A DNA stretch of 64,000 nt from Actinophytocola sp044466355 (GCF_044466355.1 NZ_JBITMQ010000008.1:321590-385589), one strand, 5' to 3'. Numbered from the stretch's first letter, positions 15,635 to 24,094 are shown. Numbers and translations are program-made. The notes: generated from the sequence alone by a model not told the origin.

Positions 15635-16264
15635 GTGGCACGAGTCGTCGTACTGGACTACGGATCAGGCAACCTGAGGTCGGCCGAGCGCGCGCTGCGC
15701 CGGGTCGGGGCGGACGTCGAGGTGACGAGCGACCGCCATGCCGCGCTGGAGTGCGACGGGCTGGTGGTGCCGGGCGTCGGGGCGTTCGCCGCGTGCATGG
15801 CGGGCCTGCGCTCGGTCGCCGGTGACCGCATCATCGGCCAGCGCCTGGCGGGCGGCCGCCCGGTGCTCGGCGTGTGCGTCGGCATGCAGATCCTGTTCGA
15901 GCAGGGTATCGAGCACGGCGTGCAGACCGAGGGCTGCGGGCAGTGGCCGGGCACGGTCGACCGCCTCGAGGCCGAGATCGTGCCGCACATGGGCTGGAAC
16001 ACCGTGCGCGCGCCGCAGGACTCGGTGCTGTTCGACGGCCTCGACGCCGACACCCGCTTCTACTTCGTGCACTCGTACGCGGTGCGGAACTGGGAGCTCG
16101 TGGCGGATGGGCCGATGGCCGCCCCCAAGGTGACGTGGGCGACGCACGGCGGCGACTTCGTGGCCGCCGCCGAGAACGGCCCGCTGTCGGCGACGCAGTT
16201 CCACCCGGAGAAGTCCGGTGACGCGGGTGCGCACCTGCTGACCAACTGGCTGAAGAGCCTTTAG
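15635..16264 (+). CDS. hisH: Imidazole glycerol phosphate synthase, glutaminase subunit
   Basis: The 209-aa class I glutamine amidotransferase supplies ammonia to HisF. It has VVVLDYGSGNLRS at the N-terminus, the nucleophile elbow GVCVGMQ (Cys81), and the His-Glu of the triad in FHPEKSG near the C-terminus. The start is GTG 15635, nine bases after the lipoprotein stop. hisA follows after 13 bases, while its partner hisF is 3.9 kb away. Confidence 0.96.
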   Translation: MARVVVLDYGSGNLRSAERALRRVGADVEVTSDRHAALECDGLVVPGVGAFAACMAGLRSVAGDRIIGQRLAGGRPVLGVCVGMQILFEQGIEHGVQTEGCGQWPGTVDRLEAEIVPHMGWNTVRAPQDSVLFDGLDADTRFYFVHSYAVRNWELVADGPMAAPKVTWATHGGDFVAAAENGPLSATQFHPEKSGDAGAHLLTNWLKSL

Positions 16265-16277
16265 CTAGTCTCTGGCG

Positions 16278-17009
16278 GTGACGTTCACGCTCTTCCCCGC
16301 GGTCGATGTCCGCGATGGCCAGGCCGTGCGCCTCGTCCAGGGCCGCTCCGGCACCGAGACCGCGTACGGCGACCCGTTCGACGCGGCGAAGGCGTGGCAG
16401 GACGCCGGCGCGGAGTGGATCCACCTCGTCGACCTGGACGCCGCGTTCGGCACGGGAGACAACCGCGCGCGCCTCGCCGACATCGTGGCCGGGCTCGACG
16501 TGAAGGTGGAGCTGACCGGCGGCATCCGCGACGACGCGTCGCTGGCCGCCGCCCTCGGCACCGGCTGCGCTCGCGTGAACCTCGGCACGGCCGCCATCAC
16601 CAACCCGAAGTGGTGCGCGGAGGTCATCGCCGAGCACGGCGAGAAGATCGCGGTGGGCCTGGACGTCCGCGCCGACGACGACGGCGTCTGGCGCGTGAAG
16701 ACGAAGGGCTGGACCGAGGACGGCGGCGACCTGTGGGCCGTCCTCGAACGCCTCGAGGCCGACGGCTGTGCCCGCTACGTGGTCACCGACGTGGGCCGGG
16801 ACGGCATGCTGCAGGGCCCGAACACGGAGCTGCTCGCCGAGGTCTGCGAGCGGGCGAAGGCGCCGGTCGTGGCGTCGGGTGGCGTGTCGAGCATCGCGGA
16901 CCTGCTGGCGCTCGCGTCGCTGCCGGTGGAGGGCGCGATCGTCGGGAAGGCGCTGTACTCGGGCGCGTTCACGCTGGAAGAGGCCCTGGCGGCGGTCAGT
17001 CGAGCGTGA
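16278..17009 (+). CDS. priA: PriA: bifunctional phosphoribosyl isomerase (HisA/TrpF)
   Basis: The 243-aa (beta/alpha)8 barrel isomerises ProFAR in histidine synthesis. The catalytic acids fit family positions: Asp10 in FPAVDVRDGQAVRL and Asp171 in VVTDVGRDGML. Phosphate-binding loops GGIRDD and ASGGVSS are visible. In actinobacteria this protein is usually PriA, which also does the phosphoribosylanthranilate isomerase step. The trp cluster here has no trpF, which supports that reading, though the sequence alone cannot exclude a trpF elsewhere. The 3' end overlaps a convergent gene by 14 bases. Confidence 0.93.
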   Translation: MTFTLFPAVDVRDGQAVRLVQGRSGTETAYGDPFDAAKAWQDAGAEWIHLVDLDAAFGTGDNRARLADIVAGLDVKVELTGGIRDDASLAAALGTGCARVNLGTAAITNPKWCAEVIAEHGEKIAVGLDVRADDDGVWRVKTKGWTEDGGDLWAVLERLEADGCARYVVTDVGRDGMLQGPNTELLAEVCERAKAPVVASGGVSSIADLLALASLPVEGAIVGKALYSGAFTLEEALAAVSRA

Positions 17010-17373
17010 TCGCGAGGCACACGGTGCCTTCGCGGCCACGGAAGGCCTTGCTGGACCCGATGACCACGTGGCCCGCGATGCCGTACTTCTTCCTGAGCAC
17101 CCGCCGCCCGCGCTCCGTGCCTTCCGCATCGAGGATCCGGGCCGTGCCCTTGACGGTCTCCCCGCGCTGCTTGCCCCGCAGGTCACAGGCCGCGACCTCG
17201 ACCGTCGGGTTGTTCCGGACCCGCTTCACCTTGCCCGCGGTGGTCTGTGTCCAGACGATCAGCTCGTCCCCGTCCCGGCCCACCCACACCGGCGTGGGCA
17301 CCGGCGTCCCGTCCTTCCGGAACGTGGTGACCAGCAGGTAGGAACCGCGACCGAGCCGCTCGACATCAGACAT
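16996..17373 (-). CDS. PPOX-class F420-dependent flavoprotein
   Basis: The 125-aa split-beta-barrel protein of the pyridoxamine-oxidase superfamily has LLVTTFRKDGTPVPTPVWVG (the RKDG-x-P-x-PVW block of F420-binding PPOX members), then VKRVRNNPTVEVAACD and a C-terminal strand. Relatives are deazaflavin-dependent reductases in actinobacteria. The cofactor is inferred from family resemblance. It is monocistronic and convergent with priA, with a 14-base overlap at the 3' ends. Confidence 0.85.
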   Translation of the reverse strand: MSDVERLGRGSYLLVTTFRKDGTPVPTPVWVGRDGDELIVWTQTTAGKVKRVRNNPTVEVAACDLRGKQRGETVKGTARILDAEGTERGRRVLRKKYGIAGHVVIGSSKAFRGREGTVCLAITLD

Positions 17374-17409
17374 ACCGGAAACTCTACTTCCGGGTAACTG
17401 TGACAGCTC

Positions 17410-17976
17410 TCAGCGCAGCGTCTCCAGGTCCAGCTCCAGTTCGACGGGGTCGGCGATCACGAGCTTCCCCTTGTCCAGGCCTGCCAAGCCGTACGTCCGG
17501 GTGGTCGGATCCAGCTGGTAGCGGAAGACACTGATGACCTGGTCGTCGTACTCGACACGCCAGAAGTGTTGGATTCCCGACGCCGCGTACTCTCCCGGCT
17601 TGTCGATCTGGTCCGTCGTCACCGACCCTTCGGACATGATCTCGATGACGAGCAGGCAGTGCTCGGGGCGAAGGGGCTCGTCGTCCGGCAGCGCAGCGTC
17701 GTAGACCACCACATCAGGCCGTCGGTTGAGCAGCGGCACATCCCGCAGCCGTAGATCCACGTCTCCGACGGCCGTGTACCCAGGCCCCGCCGTCTCCTTC
17801 AAAGCGGTGACCAGGTTGTGGGCTATGTGCTGATGTGCCCTTCGTGGGCTTGGACTCACGACAACGGCTCCGTCGACGATCTCGATCTGGCGGCAGACTT
17901 CTTCAGGCAATGCCTCGTAGTCGGCCACCGTTAAGCCTTCGCCGGATCGGACCATCCAGTCGGGGAGCGCTGTCAT
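17410..17976 (-). CDS. Uma2-family (DUF820) putative PD-(D/E)xK nuclease
   Basis: The 188-aa protein has the Uma2/DUF820 pattern: an N-terminal LTVADYEALPE, IEIVDGAVVVSPSP, HIAHNLVTAL, then the nuclease-like core RRPDVVVYD followed by LVIEIMSEGS, in place of the usual PD...(E/D)xK (the lysine is replaced). The family is abundant in actinobacteria and cyanobacteria and its function is unproven. ATG 17976 lies 36 bases beyond the last gene of the TetR-ABC cluster and on the same strand, so it could be read from that operon. Confidence 0.85.
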   Translation of the reverse strand: MTALPDWMVRSGEGLTVADYEALPEEVCRQIEIVDGAVVVSPSPRRAHQHIAHNLVTALKETAGPGYTAVGDVDLRLRDVPLLNRRPDVVVYDAALPDDEPLRPEHCLLVIEIMSEGSVTTDQIDKPGEYAASGIQHFWRVEYDDQVISVFRYQLDPTTRTYGLAGLDKGKLVIADPVELELDLETLR

Positions 17977-17992
17977 GGTTCGAGGGTACCGG

Positions 17993-18727
17993 TCACGGGG
18001 TGCGGCGGCGAAGGGTCGCGGCGCCCAGTATCAACGCCAGAACGCCGCTACCTGCGACGATTACAAGATCGCGGGCGAAAGTCCCGCCGAGTTCATTCGA
18101 ACGTGTGACTGATTCGAGGGCTTCGACGGCATACGATAGAGGCATCACGTTCGACAGCCATTCCAGCACCGGGGTCATCGTTTCCCTCGGTGCGAACAAC
18201 CCGCAGAGGAGGATCTGGGGCATCACGATCAGTGGCATGAACTGCACCGCCTGGAACTCGGTGCGGGCGAACGCGCTCACGAACAACCCGAGCGCGGTCC
18301 CGAGCAGCGCGTCGAGCATGGCGATGAGCAGGAGCAGCAACACCGAGCCGTCGATCTCCAAACCCAGCCAGGTCAAGGAGATCGCGGTCGCGACCGCCAC
18401 CTGGACCACCGCGACGAGGCCGAACGCGATGGCGTAGCCGAGCAGCAGGTCGAACTTTCCGATCGGCATCGTCATCAGGCGTTCGAGCGTCGTGCTCGTG
18501 CGCTCTCGCAGGGTGGTGATCGAGGTGACGATGAACATGATCGCGAACGGGAAGACGGCGAGCAGGGCGGGTGCGGCCGCGCTGAACGCCATCTCCGTGT
18601 TGAACACGTAACGAAGGAGGATCATCAGCAACGAGGGAACCAGGACCATCATCGCGACCGTGCGGCGGTCGTGGCGCAGTTGCGTGAGGATGCGGCGCGC
18701 GGTGGCCAGCGCGAAAGTGACGTTCAT
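17993..18727 (-). CDS. ABC-2 type transporter permease
   Basis: The 244-aa protein has about six hydrophobic segments, including MVLVPSLLMILLRYVF near the N-terminus, LLAVFPFAIMFIVTS, YAIAFGLVAVVQVAVATA and VIVAGSGVLALILGA at the C-terminus. It also has the ABC-2 signature region near VMPLSYAVEALE. The ATG at 18727 overlaps the ATPase stop (ATGA); the open frame further upstream is antisense noise. Together with the ATPase it forms a simple drug-type or antibiotic-type exporter. Confidence 0.9.
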   Translation of the reverse strand: MNVTFALATARRILTQLRHDRRTVAMMVLVPSLLMILLRYVFNTEMAFSAAAPALLAVFPFAIMFIVTSITTLRERTSTTLERLMTMPIGKFDLLLGYAIAFGLVAVVQVAVATAISLTWLGLEIDGSVLLLLLIAMLDALLGTALGLFVSAFARTEFQAVQFMPLIVMPQILLCGLFAPRETMTPVLEWLSNVMPLSYAVEALESVTRSNELGGTFARDLVIVAGSGVLALILGAATLRRRTP

Positions 18728-19449
18728 GCGGGTGTCTCCTGCCGGCGTACGAGGCTGAGGAACGCTTGCTCGAGGTCGTCCGCGCCGGTGCTCGTGCGCA
18801 GCGCCGCCGGAGTGTCGTCGGCCAGGATCCGGCCTTCGCGCATCAGCAGCAGGCGCTGGCAGCGGGCGGCTTCGTCCATCACGTGGCTGGACACGAGCAG
18901 GGTCACGCCCTCGTCGGCGAGCCTGTGGAACAGGGCCCACAGGTCTTCGCGCAGAACGGGGTCGAGACCGACGGTCGGCTCGTCCAGCACGAGCAACTCG
19001 GGCTTGCCCAGCAGTGCCACCGCCAGGCTCGCGCGGGTGAGTTGGCCGCCGGACAGCTGGCCGACGACGTGGTCGGCGTGGGTGCCGAGCCCCACCTCGT
19101 CGATCACGCGGGCCACGTCACCGTCAGGTGCGCGCAGGACCGCCGCGAAGTACCGCAGCGCCTCGCTGACCGTCAGGTCGGCGTAGACGGACGGGTTCTG
19201 CGTGGCGTAGCCGATCTTGTCGCGTAGTTGCCTACTGCCGGCTGGGTGGCCGAGCACGGTGACCGTGCCGGACTCCACGATCTGCACGCCGACGATCGCG
19301 CGCATGAGGGTCGTCTTGCCGCAGCCGCTGGGGCCGAGCAGTCCGGTCACGGAGCCGCGCGGGACTTCGAAACTGAGGTCGTGGAGGACCGTTCGCGCGC
19401 CCCGTCGCACGCGGAGGTTCTCGACGACCACCGCGGTGGAATTAGCCAT
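18724..19449 (-). CDS. ABC transporter ATP-binding protein (DrrA/multidrug type)
   Basis: The 241-aa ATPase has Walker A GPSGCGKTT, Q-loop YATQNPSVYADLT, signature LSGGQLTRA, Walker B LLVLDEPTVGLDP and switch histidine SSHVMDEA. The sequence resembles the DrrA/CcmA group that drives small ABC-2 exporters. It is co-transcribed with the permease (4-base overlap). A TTGACG...CAGAAT promoter with an 18-bp spacer precedes it and contains an inverted repeat that the upstream TetR protein may bind. Confidence 0.93.
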   Translation of the reverse strand: MANSTAVVVENLRVRRGARTVLHDLSFEVPRGSVTGLLGPSGCGKTTLMRAIVGVQIVESGTVTVLGHPAGSRQLRDKIGYATQNPSVYADLTVSEALRYFAAVLRAPDGDVARVIDEVGLGTHADHVVGQLSGGQLTRASLAVALLGKPELLVLDEPTVGLDPVLREDLWALFHRLADEGVTLLVSSHVMDEAARCQRLLLMREGRILADDTPAALRTSTGADDLEQAFLSLVRRQETPA

Positions 19450-19463
19450 GCGTTTAATTCTGC

Positions 19464-19481
19464 GCGCGTTGAGCGACGCGC
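19464..19481. promoter_or_regulatory. Inverted repeat GCGCGT-N6-ACGCGC in the ABC promoter
   Basis: On the minus strand the -35 TTGACG (19481-19486) and -10 CAGAAT (19457-19462) are 18 bp apart, and the 6-bp inverted repeat fills that spacer. A TetR repressor is encoded immediately upstream on the same strand, so this is a likely operator. The -10 lies so close to the ATG that the message may be leaderless. Confidence 0.45.
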
Positions 19482-19509
19482 GTCAACACGAGACGGAGGT
19501 CGGTATCGG

Positions 19510-20076
19510 TCAAGGAGCGAAGTAGTACTGCAACACGGGCGCGACGAGCTCGACGACCTCGTCGTCGGTGGCCGACGCGAGCGGCTCGACCCGGATCACG
19601 TAACGGGCCATGGCCAGGCCGAACGCTTGCGCCGCGGCCCCGGTGATCCGCAGTCGCGGCAGCTCGAGGGCCTTCGACACCGGACCGACGACCGTGTGCT
19701 CGAGGAACTGGCGCATCAGCGACGCGATCTGTTCGTTGCCCGCCACCGACCGGACGAGGGCAAGGAACGTCTGGCTGGTCTCGGGCGACGACCACAGGCC
19801 GAGGAACAGGCGGACGATCCGCTCGCCGATCTGGTCACGCGGCCCCTGCGTGATCAGATCCGCGAGCGTCGACGGGTTGATCGGCACGTTCAGCGCCGCC
19901 ACGAACACCTGCTCCTTCGAGCCGAAGAAGTGGTGCACGAGGGCGGGGTTGACGCCGGCCTCGGCGGCGATGCCACGGATTGTGGCGCCGTTGTAGCCGT
20001 GCTGGCCGAACTGGTTGCGCGCGGCGACGAGGATGTCCTCGCGCGTCTGCGTCTGCCCGGGACGGCGGCCTGCCAC
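19510..20076 (-). CDS. TetR-family regulator, likely local repressor of the ABC exporter
   Basis: The 188-aa regulator starts at GTG 20076, preceded by AAAGGAG at good spacing. The HTH reads GATIRGIAAEAGVNPALVHHFF followed by GSKEQVF. The C-terminal part resembles that of the TetR protein at 21245-21853 (shared NHxFxxKExxF, LPxNP and ARYVxRxEPLAS patterns), so the two look like paralogues. Upstream of the ABC genes on the same strand with a 60-bp gap, it most likely controls them. It is divergent from hisF. Confidence 0.9.
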   Translation of the reverse strand: MAGRRPGQTQTREDILVAARNQFGQHGYNGATIRGIAAEAGVNPALVHHFFGSKEQVFVAALNVPINPSTLADLITQGPRDQIGERIVRLFLGLWSSPETSQTFLALVRSVAGNEQIASLMRQFLEHTVVGPVSKALELPRLRITGAAAQAFGLAMARYVIRVEPLASATDDEVVELVAPVLQYYFAP

Positions 20077-20119
20077 GTTGGCTCCTTTTGCGTTCGGTGC
20101 CGTCAGTATCCTCGATGGC

Positions 20120-20881
20120 ATGGCAGTAGCGGTTCGGGTCATCCCGTGTCTGGACGTCGACGCCGGGCGCGTCGTCAAGGGTGTCAACTTCACGAACCTG
20201 GTCGACGCGGGCGACCCGGTGGAGCTGGCGCGCGCCTACGACGCGGAGGGTGCGGACGAGCTGACGTTCCTCGACGTCACCGCGTCCTCTTCGGACCGCG
20301 AGACGACCTTCGACGTGGTGCGGCGCACCGCCGAGCAGGTGTTCATCCCGCTCACTGTCGGCGGCGGCGTGCGCGAGGTGTCCGATGTGGACCGCCTGCT
20401 GCGGGCGGGGGCCGACAAGGTCTCGATCAACACCGCCGCGATTCTGCGGCCGGAGCTGCTTTCCGAGGCGTCGCAACGGTTCGGGGCGCAGTGCATCGTG
20501 CTGTCGGTCGACGCGCGCCGCGCGCCGGGCACCCCGTCCGGGTTCGAGGTGACCACGCACGGCGGGCGCACGGGCACGGGCATCGACGCCGTCGAGTGGG
20601 CCGCCAGGGGGCAGGCGCTCGGAGTGGGGGAGATCCTGCTGAACTCCATGGACGCCGACGGCACCAAGGCCGGCTTCGACCTGGAGCTGATCAGGAAGGT
20701 GCGGTCGGAGGTGGACGTGCCGCTGATCGCGTCGGGTGGCGCGGGTGACGTCGCCCACTTCGCGCCGGCGGTCGAGGCGGGCGCGGACGCGGTGCTCGCC
20801 GCCAGTGTCTTCCACTTCGGACAGTTGCGCGTCGGCGAGGTCAAGGACGCGCTGCGGCGGGCGGAGGTCGTGGTCCGATGA
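20120..20881 (+). CDS. hisF: Imidazole glycerol phosphate synthase, cyclase subunit
   Basis: The 253-aa (beta/alpha)8 barrel uses ammonia from HisH to form IGP and AICAR. Catalytic acids are Asp12 in IPCLDVDAGRVVKG and Asp131 in VLSVDARRAPG. Phosphate loops are VGGGVRE and ASGGAGD. ATG 20120 was chosen because it directly begins the conserved strand; the frame is open upstream inside the divergent regulator region. hisI overlaps it by four bases. Confidence 0.97.
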   Translation: MAVAVRVIPCLDVDAGRVVKGVNFTNLVDAGDPVELARAYDAEGADELTFLDVTASSSDRETTFDVVRRTAEQVFIPLTVGGGVREVSDVDRLLRAGADKVSINTAAILRPELLSEASQRFGAQCIVLSVDARRAPGTPSGFEVTTHGGRTGTGIDAVEWAARGQALGVGEILLNSMDADGTKAGFDLELIRKVRSEVDVPLIASGGAGDVAHFAPAVEAGADAVLAASVFHFGQLRVGEVKDALRRAEVVVR

Positions 20882-21216
20882 CCACGCTGGACCCGACGAT
20901 CGCGGCCCGGCTGAAGCGCAACGCCGACGGCCTCGTGTGCGCGGTGGCGCAGCGCCGGGGCACCGGCGAGGTGCTGATGGTCGCGTGGATGGACGACGAG
21001 GCGCTGGCGCTGACGCTGGAGACCAGGCGCGCCACCTACTTCTCGCGCAGCCGGGGCAAGCTGTGGGTGAAGGGGGAGACGTCCGGCCACACGCAGCGTG
21101 TGCACGAGGTGCGCCTGGACTGCGACGGCGACACGGTGCTGCTGGTCGTCGACCAGCAGGGTGCGGCCTGCCACACGGGTGCCGCGACCTGCTTCGACGA
21201 GGACCGCCTGCTCTAG
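20878..21216 (+). CDS. hisI: Phosphoribosyl-AMP cyclohydrolase
   Basis: The 112-aa monofunctional enzyme opens the purine ring of PR-AMP. Metal-binding and conserved motifs are VAWMDDEAL, YFSRSRGKLWVKGETSGH and the cysteines in CDGD and ACHTGAATCF. The HisE pyrophosphohydrolase domain is absent, as in other actinobacteria. ATG 20878 overlaps the hisF stop (ATGA). Confidence 0.96.
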   Translation: MTTLDPTIAARLKRNADGLVCAVAQRRGTGEVLMVAWMDDEALALTLETRRATYFSRSRGKLWVKGETSGHTQRVHEVRLDCDGDTVLLVVDQQGAACHTGAATCFDEDRLL

Positions 21217-21244
21217 CCGCCGATGGCCCGGCCGCGCGGGCGGG

Positions 21245-21853
21245 TCAGGTGATCTCCCCGGTGACGTACCGCTGGAGCGTGGGTGCGATGGCCGCGGCGA
21301 TCCGGTCGATGTCGGCCGAGGCGAGCGGCTCGAAGCGGGCGACGTAGCGGATCATGCCCAGCCCGACGAGCTGGGTGGCGATCAGGGTGGCCCGGAAGTC
21401 GTTGTCGTCCGGCGCGAACTTGCCGATGACCAGCTTGAAGACGTGCTTGAAGAAGAAGTCGCGCAGCATGGAGGCGGCCTCCTCGTGGCTGGCGACGCTG
21501 CGGATGAGCGCCGTGAACACGCCACCCCCGGTCGCGTCCCACCTGGTGAGGAAGGTGCGCACGATCGTCTGACCGACGTCGTCCGCCGGGGCCGCGATCA
21601 GGATCTCGACGATCTCCTGCGGGTTGAACGGCAGCTTGAGCACCGCCTCGCCGAAGAGGCCCTCCTTGCCGCCGAACCAGTGGTTGACCATGGCCGCGTC
21701 CACTCCGGCGCGTGCGGCGATGGCCCGCACTGTCGCGCCGTCGTAGCCCAGCTCGATGAACACCTCGCGGGCGGCGTTGACGAGGGCCTCGCGCGTGTCG
21801 GTGCCGCCCGGTCGTCGCCCACGTCGCCGCACCCCGGTCGTCTTCTCGGTCAC
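21245..21853 (-). CDS. TetR-family regulator, paralogue of the one beside hisF
   Basis: The 202-aa regulator starts at GTG 21853; the frame is open upstream but the HTH (GATVRAIAARAGVDAAMVNHWF then GGKEGLF) is already at the usual depth. It shares the HTH layout and the C-terminal ARFEPLAS-type block with the regulator at 19510-20076. No obvious target is adjacent: hisI is convergent and trpE lies 176 bp away divergently. The TTCA-N8-TGAA repeat near 21885-21900 could be an autoregulatory site. The ligand is unknown. Confidence 0.88.
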   Translation of the reverse strand: MTEKTTGVRRRGRRPGGTDTREALVNAAREVFIELGYDGATVRAIAARAGVDAAMVNHWFGGKEGLFGEAVLKLPFNPQEIVEILIAAPADDVGQTIVRTFLTRWDATGGGVFTALIRSVASHEEAASMLRDFFFKHVFKLVIGKFAPDDNDFRATLIATQLVGLGMIRYVARFEPLASADIDRIAAAIAPTLQRYVTGEIT

Positions 21854-22029
21854 GAGAACATGATGCGGCAGGTCGGGGATTTTTTCAACAAACGCTGAAT
21901 TTGGGGTGAGCGGCTGGCCTCCGGCCCCCTCGAACCACGTTACGGTACGGCACTGACGGAAACGGCGAGGTCGGGCGGAGCTGTCCACAGGCGCGGGCCG
22001 GGCGGGCGGCGGATGCCGCTGCGGGCAGA

Positions 22030-23580
22030 ATGGCCCGCATGGTCAGTGTGATCGAAACCGCGGCTCCCGCCGTCGGGCTCGGGGTGGTCAGTCCCACCCG
22101 GGAGGAGTTCCACCGGCTCGCCGTGGACCGGCGGGTGATTCCCGTGGTGAAGCGGGTGCTCGCCGACGCCGAGACACCGGTCGGGGTCTACCGGAAGCTC
22201 GCTGCCGGGCGCGCGGGCACCTTCCTGTTCGAGTCCGCGGAGAACGGGCGGTCCTGGTCGCGCTGGTCGTTCGTCGGGGTGCGCAGTGCCGCCGCGCTCA
22301 CCGAGCGTGACGGAGAGGCCGTCTGGACCGGGACGCCGCCGGTCGGGCTGCCCGAGGGCGGCGACCCGATGGCCGCGCTCCGGGAGACCATCCAGCGGCT
22401 GCACACCGACCAGCTGCCGGGCCTGCCGCCGCTGACCGGCGGTATGGTGGGCTTCATCGGCTACGACGCGGTGCGCCGCCTCGAGCGGCTGCCCGAGCAC
22501 ACCACCGACGACCTGCACCTGCCCGAACTGGTGATGCTCCTCGCGACCGACCTGGCCGCGCTGGACCACCACGAGGGCACGATCACCCTCATCGCCAACG
22601 CGGTGAACTGGGACGACAGCCCCGAACGGGTGGACGCCGCCTACGACGCGGCCGTGCGCAGCCTCGACGAGATGACCCGCGGCCTGCAGACGCCCGCCCC
22701 GCCGACCGCCGCCGTCTACGAGCGGCCCAAGCCGTCCTACGTGCGCCGCCGGTCGCAGGAGGAGCACGTCGCGGCGGTCAACGTCGCCAAGGAGGCCATC
22801 CGGGCGGGGGAGGCCTTCCAGGTCGTCCTCTCACAGCGGTTCGAGATGACCACCGACGCCGACCCGCTCGACGTCTACCGGGTGCTGCGGGCCACCAACC
22901 CGAGCCCGTACATGTACCTGCTGCGGCTCGACGGGTTCGACATCGTCGGCTCCAGCCCCGAGTCGCTGGTCACCGTCCGCGACGGGCAGGCCACCACGCA
23001 CCCGATCGCGGGAACTCGGTGGCGTGGCGCGGACCCAGACGAGGACGCGCTGCTCGAGAAGGACCTGCTCGCCGACGAGAAGGAGCGAGCGGAACACGTC
23101 ATGCTCGTCGACCTCGGGCGCAATGACCTCGGGCGGGTCTGCAAGCCCGGCTCGGTGCACGTCGTCGACTTCTTCCGGGTCGAGCGGTACAGCCACGTCA
23201 TGCACATCGTCTCCACCGTGACCGGCGAGCTGGCGGAGGGCAGGACGGCCTACGACGCCGTCGCGGCGTGCTTCCCCGCCGGCACCCTGTCGGGGGCGCC
23301 CAAGCCGCGGGCGATGGAGCTGATCGAGGAGCTGGAGCCCACGCGGCGCGGCCTGTACGGCGGCGTCGTCGGCTATCTCGACTTCGCGGGCGACGCCGAC
23401 ACCGCCATCGCCATCCGCACGGCGCTGATGCGCGACGGCACGGCCTACGTGCAGGCGGGTGGCGGGATCGTGGCCGACTCGAACCCGGTCGCCGAGGACG
23501 ACGAGTGCGTCAACAAGGCGGGCGCGGTGCTGGCGGCCGTCGCGACCGCGCAGACGATGCGACCGGCGGCCGATGTCTAA
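22030..23580 (+). CDS. trpE: Anthranilate synthase component I
   Basis: The 516-aa enzyme forms anthranilate from chorismate, needing the TrpG amidotransferase, which is not fused and not in this window. The chorismate-binding domain has the diagnostic IAGTRWRGADPDEDALLEKDLLADEKERAEHVMLVDLGRNDLGRV region and the late CFPAGTLSGAPKPRAMELI, AGGGIVADS blocks. The N-terminal ESAENGRSWSRWSF is the tryptophan feedback site region. ATG 22030 or ATG 22039 could be used; neither has a strong Shine-Dalgarno. No Trp-rich leader peptide is visible upstream. Confidence 0.96.
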   Translation: MARMVSVIETAAPAVGLGVVSPTREEFHRLAVDRRVIPVVKRVLADAETPVGVYRKLAAGRAGTFLFESAENGRSWSRWSFVGVRSAAALTERDGEAVWTGTPPVGLPEGGDPMAALRETIQRLHTDQLPGLPPLTGGMVGFIGYDAVRRLERLPEHTTDDLHLPELVMLLATDLAALDHHEGTITLIANAVNWDDSPERVDAAYDAAVRSLDEMTRGLQTPAPPTAAVYERPKPSYVRRRSQEEHVAAVNVAKEAIRAGEAFQVVLSQRFEMTTDADPLDVYRVLRATNPSPYMYLLRLDGFDIVGSSPESLVTVRDGQATTHPIAGTRWRGADPDEDALLEKDLLADEKERAEHVMLVDLGRNDLGRVCKPGSVHVVDFFRVERYSHVMHIVSTVTGELAEGRTAYDAVAACFPAGTLSGAPKPRAMELIEELEPTRRGLYGGVVGYLDFAGDADTAIAIRTALMRDGTAYVQAGGGIVADSNPVAEDDECVNKAGAVLAAVATAQTMRPAADV

Positions 23581-24094
23581 ACGTCCACTGTGGATCATCG
23601 CGGTGCTGCTGCTGGGGGCAGCCGCCGCGCTGTGGGGCGCCGGGAGCCTGGACTGGTTCCCCGGCCCTCCCGAGCCGGCGCCGGAGGACCCGGGCAGTCC
23701 CTACCTCCTGGAGCCGGGTACGCGGGAGGCGCCGAGCTTCACCGCGGTCGCCTGGCTCGCGCTCGCCTCGCTCGCGGGCGTGTTCGCCGTCGGCGGATGG
23801 ATGCGCAGGCTGCTCGGTGCGATCGTCGTGGTCGCGGGCGGCTGGGTGTGCTGGCGCGCCGTCGACACCCCGGGTCCCTTCGAGTTGCTGTCCGGCCGTG
23901 GCGTGGCGGTCCTCGGCGGCGTGCTGTTCCTCGCGGCCGGTGTGCTGGTCGTCGTGCACGCCGCCACGCTGCCCACGATGGGCGCTCGTTACGACCGCGC
24001 TAACGCCACGCGACGTTCCGGCGATCCCGACAAGGACATGTGGGACGGCCTGTCGGAAGGCGAGGATCCGACGGCCGAGGGACCGCGAACGTGA
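23573..24094 (+). CDS. Tryptophan biosynthesis-associated membrane protein (TIGR02234-like)
   Basis: The 173-aa protein has four hydrophobic helices (about residues 6-26, 58-78, 83-101 and 112-133) and a hydrophilic, acidic C-terminal tail. Its position directly after trpE, overlapping it by eight bases, and its topology match the actinobacterial Trp-associated membrane protein family found between trpE and trpC. The biochemical role of that family is not established. The start is ATG 23573. Confidence 0.88.
   Translation: MSKRPLWIIAVLLLGAAAALWGAGSLDWFPGPPEPAPEDPGSPYLLEPGTREAPSFTAVAWLALASLAGVFAVGGWMRRLLGAIVVVAGGWVCWRAVDTPGPFELLSGRGVAVLGGVLFLAAGVLVVVHAATLPTMGARYDRANATRRSGDPDKDMWDGLSEGEDPTAEGPRT

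Noticed and set aside
21890..22030. Tryptophan attenuator or Trp-rich leader peptide before trpE.
   Set aside because: No run of Trp codons and no leader frame with a suitable hairpin were found.
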